Shown here: one piece after another, positions 31,455 to 39,703 of the stretch
Layout of the letters: every line of letters begins with the position of its first letter
Numbering within the stretch: the first letter of the stretch is position 1
Origin: Rhodospirillales bacterium
GTDB lineage: Bacteria; Pseudomonadota; Alphaproteobacteria; CACIAM-22H2
Direction: 5' to 3'
DNA length: 50,992 nt
Assembly: GCA_016794025.1 (NCBI GenBank)
Contig: JAEUKX010000012.1
Span: forward strand, 1-50,992
The notes under the pieces: generated by a model
The model's database searches: none
What the model was told of the DNA's origin: nothing
The model's input: only the letters and a program-made list of their open reading frames with translations
Position numbers and translations under genes: made by a program

Positions 31455-31470
31455 TGCAATGTCGCGGCCA
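31455..31470 (-). promoter_or_regulatory. Sigma-54 promoter of the Rieske gene
   Basis: On the minus strand TGGCCGCGACATTGCA matches the -24 (TGGC) and -12 (TTGCA) elements with the required GG-to-GC spacing. Three central -24 positions differ from TGGCACG. The expected start is near 31444, about 29 bases before the ATG. Confidence 0.55.
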
Positions 31471-31485
31471 AACGGGCAAGAGATT

Positions 31486-31501
31486 TGGCACGTCGCGTGC
31501 T
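31486..31501 (+). promoter_or_regulatory. Sigma-54 promoter of the NQO gene pair
   Basis: TGGCACGTCGCGTGCT matches the consensus TGGCACG-N4-TTGCW with a single mismatch at the first T of the -12 box. A T-rich lead (GATT) precedes it. The expected start is near 31512, about 33 bases before ATG 31545. It is back to back with the Rieske promoter, 15 bp apart. Confidence 0.7.
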
Positions 31502-31544
31502 TTGTCGCGCGGGTCTGCAAGTTCCCAACCTCGCGCGCGGGTCC

Positions 31545-32135
31545 ATGAAGGTTCTGGTCGTCTACTGCCATCCGGTCGAGAGCAGCTACAACGCCGCCAT
31601 CCATAGCGCCGCCCTCGACACGCTGCGCGCGGCCGGTCACGAGGTGGCCGATCTCGACCTCTATGCCGAGAATTTCAATCCCGTCCTGTCGCGCGCCGAC
31701 CGGCTCGACTATCACGACCTCGCGAAGAACCGAGCGGGCGTCGCGAAATATGTCGACCAGCTCCTGTGGGCCGAGGCGCTCGTCTTCGTCTATCCGACCT
31801 GGACCTACGGGCTGCCGGCCATGCTCAAGGGCTGGTTCGACCGGGTGATGCTGCCCGGCGTCTCTTTCGTGCTGGGCGCCGACGGCATCGCGCGCCCGAA
31901 CCTCAAGCACATCCGCCATGTCGTCGGCATCTCCACCTACGGGCGGCCGTGGTGGGTGGCCACCTTCCTGATGGGCAATCCGCCGCGCAAGAACATCGTG
32001 CGCTATTTCCGCCTCGTCACCGCGGGCCGCGCGAAGATCCGTTTCATCGCGCACTACGACATGAACCGGTCGACCGACGCGACCCGCGCGACGTTCCTCG
32101 CCAAGGTGCGGGCCACGCTGCAGGCGCTGGCATGA
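31545..32135 (+). CDS. NAD(P)H:quinone oxidoreductase-like flavoprotein (first copy)
   Basis: This 196-aa flavodoxin-fold protein of the NQO1/MdaB (Flavodoxin_2) family has VLVVYCHPVESSYNAA at the N-terminus, which binds the FMN/FAD phosphate. The family core is ALVFVYPTWTYGLPAMLKGW. Such enzymes make two-electron reductions of quinones or similar acceptors. ATG 31545 is chosen because the homology begins there. A second copy follows with an ATGA overlap. The pair is driven by a sigma-54-type promoter, shared in style with the neighbouring catabolic units. Confidence 0.85.
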   Translation: MKVLVVYCHPVESSYNAAIHSAALDTLRAAGHEVADLDLYAENFNPVLSRADRLDYHDLAKNRAGVAKYVDQLLWAEALVFVYPTWTYGLPAMLKGWFDRVMLPGVSFVLGADGIARPNLKHIRHVVGISTYGRPWWVATFLMGNPPRKNIVRYFRLVTAGRAKIRFIAHYDMNRSTDATRATFLAKVRATLQALA

Positions 32136-32713
32136 AAATCCTCGTCGTCTACTGCCATCCGCGCGCGGACTCCTACGCCGCCGCCCTGCGCGACGCGGTC
32201 TGCACGACGCTCGCCGCACGCGGACATGCGGTCGATCTTCTCGATCTCTATGCCGAGGGCTTCAGGCCCGTCATGGATGCCGACGAGCGCGGCCGCTACA
32301 ACGATCCGGCCGTCAACCGGCAGGGCATCGAGGACCAGATCGAACGGCTCCTGCGGGCCGAGGCGCTGGTCTTCGTCTATCCGACCTGGTGGTACGGCAT
32401 GCCCGCGATGCTCAAGGGCTGGTTCGACCGCGTGTGGGCGCCGGGGGTCGTTTTCGACATCAATGGCGGGGTCATCCGCCCGCTGCTGACGGGCGTGCGC
32501 CACGTCGCCGCCGTCACCACGATGGGGGCGCCGTGGTGGTTCGCGTGGTTCATGGGCCATCCGGGCCGCATGTTCCTGTCGCGCGGCGTGCGCGCGGTTT
32601 GCGGGCGCGGCTGCCGATTCACGTGGCTTGCGCACGATCGCATGGATTCGTCGACCCCGGAAACACGCGCGCGGTTCCTTGCGAAGATCCGCAACGCTTT
32701 CGGGCGCTTCTAG
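32132..32713 (+). CDS. NAD(P)H:quinone oxidoreductase-like flavoprotein (second copy)
   Basis: This 193-aa tandem paralogue of the preceding gene shares ILVVYCHPRADSYAAAL and ALVFVYPTWWYGMPAMLKGW, and diverges most in the C-terminal third. NQO-family flavoproteins work as dimers, so a heterodimer of the two products is possible. Its stop codon overlaps that of the convergent FAD-linked oxidase through a shared CTAG. Confidence 0.85.
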   Translation: MKILVVYCHPRADSYAAALRDAVCTTLAARGHAVDLLDLYAEGFRPVMDADERGRYNDPAVNRQGIEDQIERLLRAEALVFVYPTWWYGMPAMLKGWFDRVWAPGVVFDINGGVIRPLLTGVRHVAAVTTMGAPWWFAWFMGHPGRMFLSRGVRAVCGRGCRFTWLAHDRMDSSTPETRARFLAKIRNAFGRF

Positions 32714-34122
32714 AAACGCACCTCGGCCCACTTTCCGCCGGTGGGCGTGCGTTCTTCCCAGGCGCGCATCTTGAACGGGTTCAGCAGGCCGTGCGGATCG
32801 GCCGCGCGCTTGAATTCGTACTGCGCCTCGTCCACCACGCGCATGCCGCCGTCTTCCAGCAGGAACGTGTGCGGATCGAAGATCGGGCAGCCGTTGGCGT
32901 TGTGGAAATCGATGATCTCCTTCAGCCGTTCGGGCGTCGTGTAGCGCACCACCTGCAGGCCGAAGCAGCCCACGCGGCCCGACATGCGCGCGAATTCGAG
33001 ATGGATCACGACCTCGTCGCCGAACGCCTTCCACATCTTCTCGACCAGCGCCACGTGGTCGGGCGGCGGGAAGAGTGTCTGCAGGTAGGTCACCGTCTTG
33101 TCGACCTTGAGCGCCTGCAGCGTCGTGTGGTTCCAGGTGAATTCGTAGAGCGGCGGGATCGTCTCGTCGCCTTCGGCCCCCATGCGCTCGAACACGCACG
33201 ATCCGTTGTGGTCGCCCGCGAGGTCGCGCAGCGCTTCCAGGCCCGCGTCGGCCAGCACGACGATGACGATCGCCTCGCCCTCGCGCAGGTGGCCCATCAG
33301 CGGCTTGAAATACCTGGCGGCTCCCCAGTCGACGACCGCCAGCTCCTTCTTGATGAGCCCGTCGGATTCGCCCACGGCCTGCGCGAAGCGCACCGCGTCC
33401 ATCAGGTTCTTGAAGCTTGCGATGCACTCGGCCCACGGCCAGGTGCGCGCCATGGCGATATCCAGTTCGGTGACGATGCCGTTGGTGCCGTAGGCGTGGA
33501 CGACCTTCTGCACGTCGTCGCCCTCCAGCACGATCGTGCGCGGGTTTTCCTCGACCGTGACGACGCGAAGGGCCCGCACCGTGCCGCGATCGCGCAGCGT
33601 GCCGTAGCCGATCGAGCCGATGCCGCCCGAGCCGCCGGCGATGAAGCCGCCGATGGTGGCCGTGCGGCGGGTGGAGGGGTGGAAGCGCAGCTCCCAGCCC
33701 TGCGGGATCGTCTCAGCTTCGAGATCGATCAGCTTCAGCCCCGGCTGCACGCGAAGGGCACCGCCTTCCAGCGACACGATCTTGTCCATCTTCGTCATGT
33801 CGAGGATGACGCCGCCGGCCAGCGGCATCGCCTGCCCGTAATTGCCCGTGCCTGCGCCCCGCACGGTGAGCGGGATGCGCATGCGCGCGCAGGCGGCCGC
33901 GACCTTGATGACTTCCGCCTCGTCCTTCGGCAGCACGAGAAGGTCGCCGAAGTGCTTATTGAGCTGCCGCTTCAGGATCGGCGAGTACCAGTAGAAATCG
34001 CGCGACTTCTGGCGCACGAGCGACTGCTCGTCGATCGTCTCCACCGGCGCGATGGCGGCCTTGAAGGCGGCCCAGTCGGCCGCGTGCGGGGCCGGGGCGG
34101 GCGGATCGGTCCAGATCGTCAT
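32710..34122 (-). CDS. FAD-linked oxidase, GlcD/VAO-type (copy A)
   Basis: This 470-aa PCMH-type flavoprotein has its FAD-binding domain at about 55-235 (PLTVRGAGTGNYGQAMPLAGG, TIGGFIAGGSGGIGSIGYG). The C-terminal substrate domain ends YEFKRAADPHGLLNPFKM, the usual 'DPxxxLNPGK' closing motif. The RGAGTG form suggests non-covalently bound FAD. Family members oxidise hydroxy acids, phenols or alcohols. It is paralogous to the upstream gene (overlap ATGA) and is the last gene of the ABC/amidohydrolase operon. The substrate is unknown. Confidence 0.83.
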   Translation of the reverse strand: MTIWTDPPAPAPHAADWAAFKAAIAPVETIDEQSLVRQKSRDFYWYSPILKRQLNKHFGDLLVLPKDEAEVIKVAAACARMRIPLTVRGAGTGNYGQAMPLAGGVILDMTKMDKIVSLEGGALRVQPGLKLIDLEAETIPQGWELRFHPSTRRTATIGGFIAGGSGGIGSIGYGTLRDRGTVRALRVVTVEENPRTIVLEGDDVQKVVHAYGTNGIVTELDIAMARTWPWAECIASFKNLMDAVRFAQAVGESDGLIKKELAVVDWGAARYFKPLMGHLREGEAIVIVVLADAGLEALRDLAGDHNGSCVFERMGAEGDETIPPLYEFTWNHTTLQALKVDKTVTYLQTLFPPPDHVALVEKMWKAFGDEVVIHLEFARMSGRVGCFGLQVVRYTTPERLKEIIDFHNANGCPIFDPHTFLLEDGGMRVVDEAQYEFKRAADPHGLLNPFKMRAWEERTPTGGKWAEVRF

Positions 34123-35480
34123 TGCGGGCTCCAGCGCGTCATCTTGCCGGGATTGAGCAGACCGAACGGGTCGGACTGCCGCTTGAATTCGAGCTGGCGG
34201 TCGCCGGCGATGACCTTCGGGCCCTTGTCTTCCAGGATGTAGCTGTGCGGGTTGGGGATGATGCAGCCTTCCGCCTCGTGATGGCGGATGATCTCGGTGA
34301 GCCGCTCCTTGCCCGTCCAGCGCACGACCTGCAGCGCCGAGCAGTTCACGCGCCCGAAGCGGCGCTGGAACTCCAGATGCAGCATCACCTCGTCGCCATA
34401 GTGGCGGTACATCTTCTCGGCCACTTCGAGGTTCCGCCCGATGGGAAACACGGTTTGCAGGTACGTCACGCCCTTGTCGACCTTGAGCGCCTGCAGCGTC
34501 GTATGGTTCCAGCAGTATTCGTAGAGCGGCGTGGTGTCGGACTGCGTTTCGTCCGGCGTCGGCCGCCACGCCGTCAGCGTGCCGTTGTGGACCGCCGCGA
34601 GCCGTTCGAACGCCGCCTTCTCGGACTGGGCCACCATGCAGATCGCGACATGCTTGCCCTCGGGGCATTCGGCTTTCAGCGCCTTGAACCACATCGGGAT
34701 CGGCCACGCGATGACGGCCGCTTCCTTCTTGATGATGCCGTCGGATTCCCCCAGCGCCTGGCCGAAGCGCGCGGCATCCATGAAGTCCGCGAAGGCCACG
34801 ACCGCATCGAACCACGGATAGGCCGGGGCGAGGGACATCTCGACCTCGAGCACCACCCCGGTCGTGCCGTAGGCGTGCGTTGCCGCCGCGACGTCGCGGC
34901 CGCGGAAATCGAACACGCGCGGCTTCGGCTCGCATGTCGCCACGCGCACGCCGGGGATCGATCCCCAGTCGCGCAGCTGGCCCGTCATGACCGAACCGAT
35001 GCCCGCGGCACCGCCGCAGACGAAGCCGCCGATCGAGGACATTCGCTTGGTCGAGGGATGCATGCGCATTTCCCAGCCGATCGCGCGCGCCTGCCGGTCG
35101 ACCTCGATCAGGTTCGTGCCCGATTCGAACCGGCCCGCACCGGGCTTCAGGAAGACCGTGCGGTTCAGCTTCGCGGTATCGAGGATGACGCCGCCGGAGA
35201 GCGGCACGAGCTGGCCGTAATTGCCGGTCCCGCCGCCGCGCACGACCAGGGGGACCCGATGCTGCGCGCACGCGCCGATGGTGCGCAGCGCTTCGTCCTG
35301 GTCCTTCGGCACGACGATCAGCTCGGCCGACTTCCTGTTGAGCTCGGCCTTCAGGATCGGGCTGTACCAGAAGAAGTCGCGGCTCTTGAGGCGCACGAGC
35401 TGCGGATCGTCGATCACGTCGACGCCCGCAAGCGTGCGCCGGAGGCCGGCGATGTCGTTGCCGGAAAGCGTTTCCGTCAT
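34119..35480 (-). CDS. FAD-linked oxidase, GlcD/VAO-type (copy B)
   Basis: This 453-aa tandem paralogue of copy A has the same block order: DFFWYSPILKAELN, PLVVRGGGTGNYGQLVPLSGG, SIGGFVCGGAAGIGSV, WNHTTLQALKVDKGVTYLQT and DPFGLLNPGKMTRW. The matching WNHTTLQALKVDK and 'ESDGxIKKE' segments in both copies set them apart from ordinary GlcD and suggest a shared specialised substrate or a heteromer. ATGA overlaps link it to both the amidohydrolase upstream and copy A downstream. Confidence 0.83.
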   Translation of the reverse strand: MTETLSGNDIAGLRRTLAGVDVIDDPQLVRLKSRDFFWYSPILKAELNRKSAELIVVPKDQDEALRTIGACAQHRVPLVVRGGGTGNYGQLVPLSGGVILDTAKLNRTVFLKPGAGRFESGTNLIEVDRQARAIGWEMRMHPSTKRMSSIGGFVCGGAAGIGSVMTGQLRDWGSIPGVRVATCEPKPRVFDFRGRDVAAATHAYGTTGVVLEVEMSLAPAYPWFDAVVAFADFMDAARFGQALGESDGIIKKEAAVIAWPIPMWFKALKAECPEGKHVAICMVAQSEKAAFERLAAVHNGTLTAWRPTPDETQSDTTPLYEYCWNHTTLQALKVDKGVTYLQTVFPIGRNLEVAEKMYRHYGDEVMLHLEFQRRFGRVNCSALQVVRWTGKERLTEIIRHHEAEGCIIPNPHSYILEDKGPKVIAGDRQLEFKRQSDPFGLLNPGKMTRWSPQ

Positions 35481-36814
35481 TTCATCCCCACGATCGCGTC
35501 GAGTTCCCGGTAGTCCGGCAGGGTCGTGTCGATGGCCATGCCGTCGCGCAGCACGACGCGGTCCGACTGGCGCCGCGACAGGAGCTCGGAATGGCTGCGT
35601 GCGCGCATCACGATCAGGTCGGCGGGGTTCCCGCGCGCGATGCGGCCCGTCGCGGGGAGCTTCATGATGTCGGCAGGCGTCGTCGTCGCCGCCTGCGGCC
35701 AGTCGCCCATCGGATGGTCGAGCTGGAGGATGCGCACGGCCTGGACGAACGTCTCCAGCATGTCGTGGTCGCCGTAGGCGTAGAACGGGTCGCGCACGTT
35801 GTCCCCCGCCACCGCCACGCGCATGCCGCGCGCTTTCATCTCGTGCAGGAGCGTGACGCCGCGCCAGCGCGGCGTGCGGCCGCCTTCGCGTCCCTGCAGG
35901 TACATGTTGCACATCGGCAGGCTGACGACGTCGATGCGTGCCTCGGCGCAGGCCGCAAGCGTCGCCTCGATCGCCTCGTCCGGCTGGACGGCGAGCGAAC
36001 AGCAGTGGCCCATCAGGATCGCGCCCTTGAACTTCCGCTTCGCCGCCATGCGCGCGATGCGGATCATCGTGCGCGCCTCGGGGTCGCCCGACTCGTCCAC
36101 GTGCAGGTCGAGATCGAGCCCGCGCGCCTCGGCCAGCTCGAAGACGCGCGTCATGTAGTCGTCGAAATTGGCGGGCACGCCCACATGGTCTTCGCCGGCA
36201 AGGCGCGTGACGCAGCCGAGCTGGCCGCCGTGCCGCGCCACGAGATCGGCAAGCCGGTCGCCCTCGCCCGTCGCGAAAGGATCCATCGCGAGGATCGAGG
36301 ACGCCTGCAGCGCGATGCGGCCTTCCCACCTGTCGCGCAGCTTGGCGAACACGGGCCACGAGATTTCGGCCTGCGGGGAGAAGCTGTCGAGATGCGTGCG
36401 CACGGCGCTGACGCCGTGCGCATAGGCGCAGCGCAGCGCGAAATCGAAGCGCGCCTCGATGTCGGCGGCATTCCAGTTCGCCTGCCGGTCGGCCATCACG
36501 GTCGTCAGTGCGCCGAAGAAGGTTCCGTCCGGGTTCGCCGCGCGCGGCCAGATATGGCCCTTGTCGAGATGGGTGTGGACATCCGCGAAGGTCGGCCACA
36601 CGACCGACCGGCGAAGGTCGGGCCCGCGCGCGACATCAATCGTGCCGGCCGGAACGATGTCGGCGATGCGCCCCGAGGCGATGGCGATGTCGACATCGAG
36701 ATGCCCGTCTTGCGTGGCGGGTGCGACGGCGCCCGGTGCCAGGGTCGCCGGCACACGCACGTTGCGCAGCGCGAATTCCGCCGCGCGCGGCGCCTCGAAA
36801 AATCCGGCGGTCAT
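35477..36814 (-). CDS. Cytosine deaminase-like amidohydrolase
   Basis: This 445-aa amidohydrolase-superfamily (CodA/AtzC-like) enzyme has metal ligands in FADVHTHLDKGH (about 77-88), LHVDESGDPEA, ILMGHCCSL and the catalytic Asp in VAVAGDNVRDPFY. Relatives deaminate or hydrolyse C-N bonds in cytosine, isocytosine, ammelide and similar rings. Coupling to an importer and two FAD-linked oxidases points to catabolism rather than salvage. It starts 1 bp after the permease stop and overlaps the next gene by ATGA. The exact ring substrate is not known. Confidence 0.83.
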   Translation of the reverse strand: MTAGFFEAPRAAEFALRNVRVPATLAPGAVAPATQDGHLDVDIAIASGRIADIVPAGTIDVARGPDLRRSVVWPTFADVHTHLDKGHIWPRAANPDGTFFGALTTVMADRQANWNAADIEARFDFALRCAYAHGVSAVRTHLDSFSPQAEISWPVFAKLRDRWEGRIALQASSILAMDPFATGEGDRLADLVARHGGQLGCVTRLAGEDHVGVPANFDDYMTRVFELAEARGLDLDLHVDESGDPEARTMIRIARMAAKRKFKGAILMGHCCSLAVQPDEAIEATLAACAEARIDVVSLPMCNMYLQGREGGRTPRWRGVTLLHEMKARGMRVAVAGDNVRDPFYAYGDHDMLETFVQAVRILQLDHPMGDWPQAATTTPADIMKLPATGRIARGNPADLIVMRARSHSELLSRRQSDRVVLRDGMAIDTTLPDYRELDAIVGMK

Positions 36815-36815
36815 C

Positions 36816-37688
36816 TCAGTTTTCCCGCTTCAGCGCGCTTTCGTGCCAGCGCCGCAGCACAAGGTGCGACAGCATCGACAGGCACAGGAAGATCACGATA
36901 CCCGAGATCGAGATCATGAACAGTGCGGCAAACATACGCGGGATGCGCAGCTGGTAGCCCGATTCGAGGATGCGGTACGCCAGTCCGGATTGGCTGCCGC
37001 CGGTTCCCGCCACGAATTCCGCCACCACCGCGCCGATCAGCGACAGCCCGCCCGAGATCTTGAGCCCGCCGAGGAAATAGGGGAGGGCGGACGGCAGGCG
37101 CAGGTAGCGCAGGGTCTGGAAGCGCGTCGCCTTGTAGAGCTGGAAGAGGTTGAGGAGGTTGTGGTCGGCCGAATTGAGGCCGAGCGTCGTGTTCGACAGG
37201 ATCGGGAAGAACGCGACGATCCACGCGCAGATGAGCAGCGACAGCTTCACGTCGTTGACCCAGATGATGATCAGCGGGGCTATCGCCACGATGGGCGTCA
37301 CCTGCAGGATCACGGCGTAGGGGAAGAACGAAAGCTCGACCCATTTCGACTGCGCGAACAGGACCGACAGCGATACGCCGAGCAGCACCGCCACGCTGAG
37401 TGCCGCAAGGCTGATCGACAGCGTGATCCACAGCGAACCCGAAAGCGTGCCCCAGTCGGTCACCATCGTCTGCGCGATCAGCAGCGGGCCGGGCAGGATA
37501 TAGGGCGGGATGGCGTTGCGGCGGACGAGGAATTCCCACACCGCCAGCGTCAGCAGGCCGACGAAAAGCGGCATCAGCACCTTGGGCCAGGTGGAGGCCG
37601 CAACGCCCAGGATGCGCCGCTCCTGCAGCACGACGGGCGGTGCGTCGTCGCCGATGGTGATGACGGGAGGCGAGGCGGTATCAGACAT
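36816..37688 (-). CDS. ABC transporter permease, NitT/TauT (SsuC/ThiX-like) type
   Basis: This 290-aa BPD permease has about six transmembrane helices and the cytoplasmic EAA-like loop LFQLYKATRFQTLRYLRLPSALPYFLGGLK, where it meets the ATPase. ATG 37688 (MSDTASPPV) is preferred over an in-frame start at 37709. It is placed between the ATPase gene (1 bp) and the amidohydrolase gene (1 bp). It imports the substrate bound by the THI5-type binding protein. Confidence 0.88.
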   Translation of the reverse strand: MSDTASPPVITIGDDAPPVVLQERRILGVAASTWPKVLMPLFVGLLTLAVWEFLVRRNAIPPYILPGPLLIAQTMVTDWGTLSGSLWITLSISLAALSVAVLLGVSLSVLFAQSKWVELSFFPYAVILQVTPIVAIAPLIIIWVNDVKLSLLICAWIVAFFPILSNTTLGLNSADHNLLNLFQLYKATRFQTLRYLRLPSALPYFLGGLKISGGLSLIGAVVAEFVAGTGGSQSGLAYRILESGYQLRIPRMFAALFMISISGIVIFLCLSMLSHLVLRRWHESALKREN

Positions 37689-37689
37689 C

Positions 37690-38529
37690 TCAATGCGCCC
37701 CGATCGCATGGCCCATGGCGCGCTCGAGCGCCTCGGAGGCGCGCTTGCAGTGGGCGTTGTAGAGGGGGGAGGTGCGGTAGTCGGCCGCGCGCGGATAGGG
37801 CGCGGTCACGTCCATGTCGGCGATGACGCGGCCCGGACGTGCCGCCATCGTGACGATGCGCTGCGACAGGAACACGCTTTCGAAGACCGAATGCGTGACG
37901 AACACGACCGTGAAGTTCGAGGCGTGCCACAGCTCGAGCAGGTCGTTGTTCAGCTTGAAGCGCGTGATCTCGTCCAGTGCCGCGAACGGCTCGTCCATCA
38001 GCAGCACCTCGGGCCGCGTGACGAGCGCGCGCGCGATGGACACGCGCATCTTCATGCCGCCGGAAAGCTCGCGCGGATAGGCGTTCTCGAAAGCCGCGAG
38101 CCCGACCATGCGCAGCGCCTCGGCGGCGCGGGCGCGTCCTTCCTCGTTCGCCGTGCCGGCCAGCGTCAGCGGCAGCATGACGTTTCGGATGGCGCTCGCC
38201 CACGGCATCAGCGTGGGCTCCTGGAACACGAACGACAGGCGCGGCAGTGCCGCACCCGCGGCATCGTGCTGGGCGTCGGGCCACTCGATCGTGCCGGCGG
38301 AGGCCTCGCCGAGGCCCGCGATCAGGCGCAGCAGCGTGGACTTGCCGCAGCCCGACGGCCCGAGGAGCGAGACGAACTGGTGGCGGCCGATGTCGAGATC
38401 GACGTTCTGGAGCGCCAGCGTGCCGTTGGAGAAGAGCTTGGCCACGCCCCGGCAGCGCACGACCGGCCGGGCGGTTTGCCCGGCCGGTCGCTCTGCGGCG
38501 GCGACGGCGGAAGAGTCGACGTCCGTCAT
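37690..38529 (-). CDS. ABC transporter ATP-binding protein, NitT/TauT type
   Basis: This 279-aa protein has Walker A GPSGCGKST (about 57-65), Q-loop FVFQEPTLMPW, signature LSGGMKMRVSIARAL, Walker B VLLMDEPFAALD and the H-loop VFVTHSV. It belongs to the SsuB/TauB/ThiZ-like group. It overlaps the binding-protein stop by ATGA and powers the importer of the catabolic operon. Confidence 0.92.
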   Translation of the reverse strand: MTDVDSSAVAAAERPAGQTARPVVRCRGVAKLFSNGTLALQNVDLDIGRHQFVSLLGPSGCGKSTLLRLIAGLGEASAGTIEWPDAQHDAAGAALPRLSFVFQEPTLMPWASAIRNVMLPLTLAGTANEEGRARAAEALRMVGLAAFENAYPRELSGGMKMRVSIARALVTRPEVLLMDEPFAALDEITRFKLNNDLLELWHASNFTVVFVTHSVFESVFLSQRIVTMAARPGRVIADMDVTAPYPRAADYRTSPLYNAHCKRASEALERAMGHAIGAH

Positions 38530-39539
38530 CCCATCCCGACGCGCTTGTTCACGAACTTGAGCGAATAGGCCTTCGACAGGTCGAGCCCGGCGGGCTGGGC
38601 GCCGGCGGCGACCATCTGCTCGTAGAAGCCCTTCCAGCGGGCGTCGGTCATGCAGCCGATGCCAAGCTTCTTCGAATCGCCCGAGTCGATGATGCCCTTG
38701 TCCTTCATCGCCTTGTGGGCGTAGTTGATCTTCGTGTCGTCCATGTCCGGGTTGTCGCGCTTGATGAGCGCGTTGGCCGGCGCCGGATCGCCGTTCAGGT
38801 ACGAATACCAGCCCTCGATCGAGGCGCTGACGAAGCGCTGGACGAGATCGGCCTTCTCGTTGACGAGCTTCCACGAGGTATTGATCGTCGTCTGGTAGTT
38901 GTCGAAGCCGTAGTCGGCGAGCAGGTGGACGACCGGCTTCACGCCGGCCTGCTCGATGGCGAAGACCTCGCTCGTCAGGAAGCCCTGCTGGGAAAGCGTC
39001 TTGTCGGCCAGGAACGGCGCCATGTTGAACGTGTAGGGGCGGGCCTGCTCGTCGGTGAAGCCGAACTTCGCCTTGAGCCACGGCCAGTACGACGAACGGC
39101 CGCCGGCACCGATGAGGATCGGCTTGCCCTTGAGCGCGGGCAGCGTGTCGTTGCCCATCGCCGGATGCGAGATCAGGACCTGCGGATCCTTCTGCATGAT
39201 CGAGGCGACCACGACGAAGGGCAGGCCTTCGCGCGCGTAATTGAAGCCGGCAAACGAGCTCGACATGATTGCGTCGACGCGCCCGCCGACCAGCAGCGTA
39301 TTGGGATCCTGCTGCGGGCCGCCCATGCGGATGTCGGCGTCGATGCCGTACTTCTTGTAGATGCCCGTGGCGACGGCCTGATAGAAGCCCCCGTGCTCGG
39401 CCTGGGCGCGCCAGTTCGTCTGGTACGAGAACTTGTCCAGAGTCTGCGCGCGCAGGGACGGTGCGGGAAGCACCGCTGCGGCGGTGGCGGCGCCGAGCAG
39501 TCCCAGCGACTGGCGGCGCGAAATTCGATTGCGACTCAT
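38526..39539 (-). CDS. ABC transporter substrate-binding protein, NMT1/THI5-like
   Basis: This 337-aa protein has a Tat-type signal (SRRQSLGLLGAATAAAVLPAPSLRAQ, cleavage near residue 32) followed by an SsuA/THI5-like periplasmic fold (KFSYQTNWRAQAEHGGFYQAVATGIYKKYG). That opening is close to proteins binding pyrimidine thiamine precursors (ThiY), taurine or nitrate. The strong RBS AAGGAGCAAG precedes ATG 39539. It is the first gene of the six-gene operon and has a sigma-54-type promoter about 60 bp upstream. The ligand is probably a heterocycle; this is inferred from the neighbours. Confidence 0.87.
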   Translation of the reverse strand: MSRNRISRRQSLGLLGAATAAAVLPAPSLRAQTLDKFSYQTNWRAQAEHGGFYQAVATGIYKKYGIDADIRMGGPQQDPNTLLVGGRVDAIMSSSFAGFNYAREGLPFVVVASIMQKDPQVLISHPAMGNDTLPALKGKPILIGAGGRSSYWPWLKAKFGFTDEQARPYTFNMAPFLADKTLSQQGFLTSEVFAIEQAGVKPVVHLLADYGFDNYQTTINTSWKLVNEKADLVQRFVSASIEGWYSYLNGDPAPANALIKRDNPDMDDTKINYAHKAMKDKGIIDSGDSKKLGIGCMTDARWKGFYEQMVAAGAQPAGLDLSKAYSLKFVNKRVGMG

Positions 39540-39596
39540 GGGCTTGCTCCTTGTCGTGCGGTTCAACGCGAAGGAAGGGAAACGCCGTCTTGGGTC

Positions 39597-39612
39597 AGCA
39601 ATTCCCGTACCA
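39597..39612 (-). promoter_or_regulatory. Sigma-54 promoter of the ABC/amidohydrolase/oxidase operon
   Basis: On the minus strand TGGTACGGGAATTGCT matches TGGCACG-N4-TTGCW with one mismatch (C to T in the -24 box). The expected start is near 39586, about 47 bases upstream of the binding-protein ATG. This is one of three sigma-54-type sites in the locus. Confidence 0.72.
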
Positions 39613-39703
39613 TGGGCGTGCGCGCGGCCGATTCCGCGTGCCTTCGCAGGCGACTATACGGCGGGGCCGCAAAACGGCAACGAGCCATTCGGGGTGTGGA
39701 TAA

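Noticed and set aside
31416..31544. TTGGGAACTTGC on the minus strand as a further sigma-54 site
   Set aside because: The GG-to-GC spacing is too short for sigma-54.
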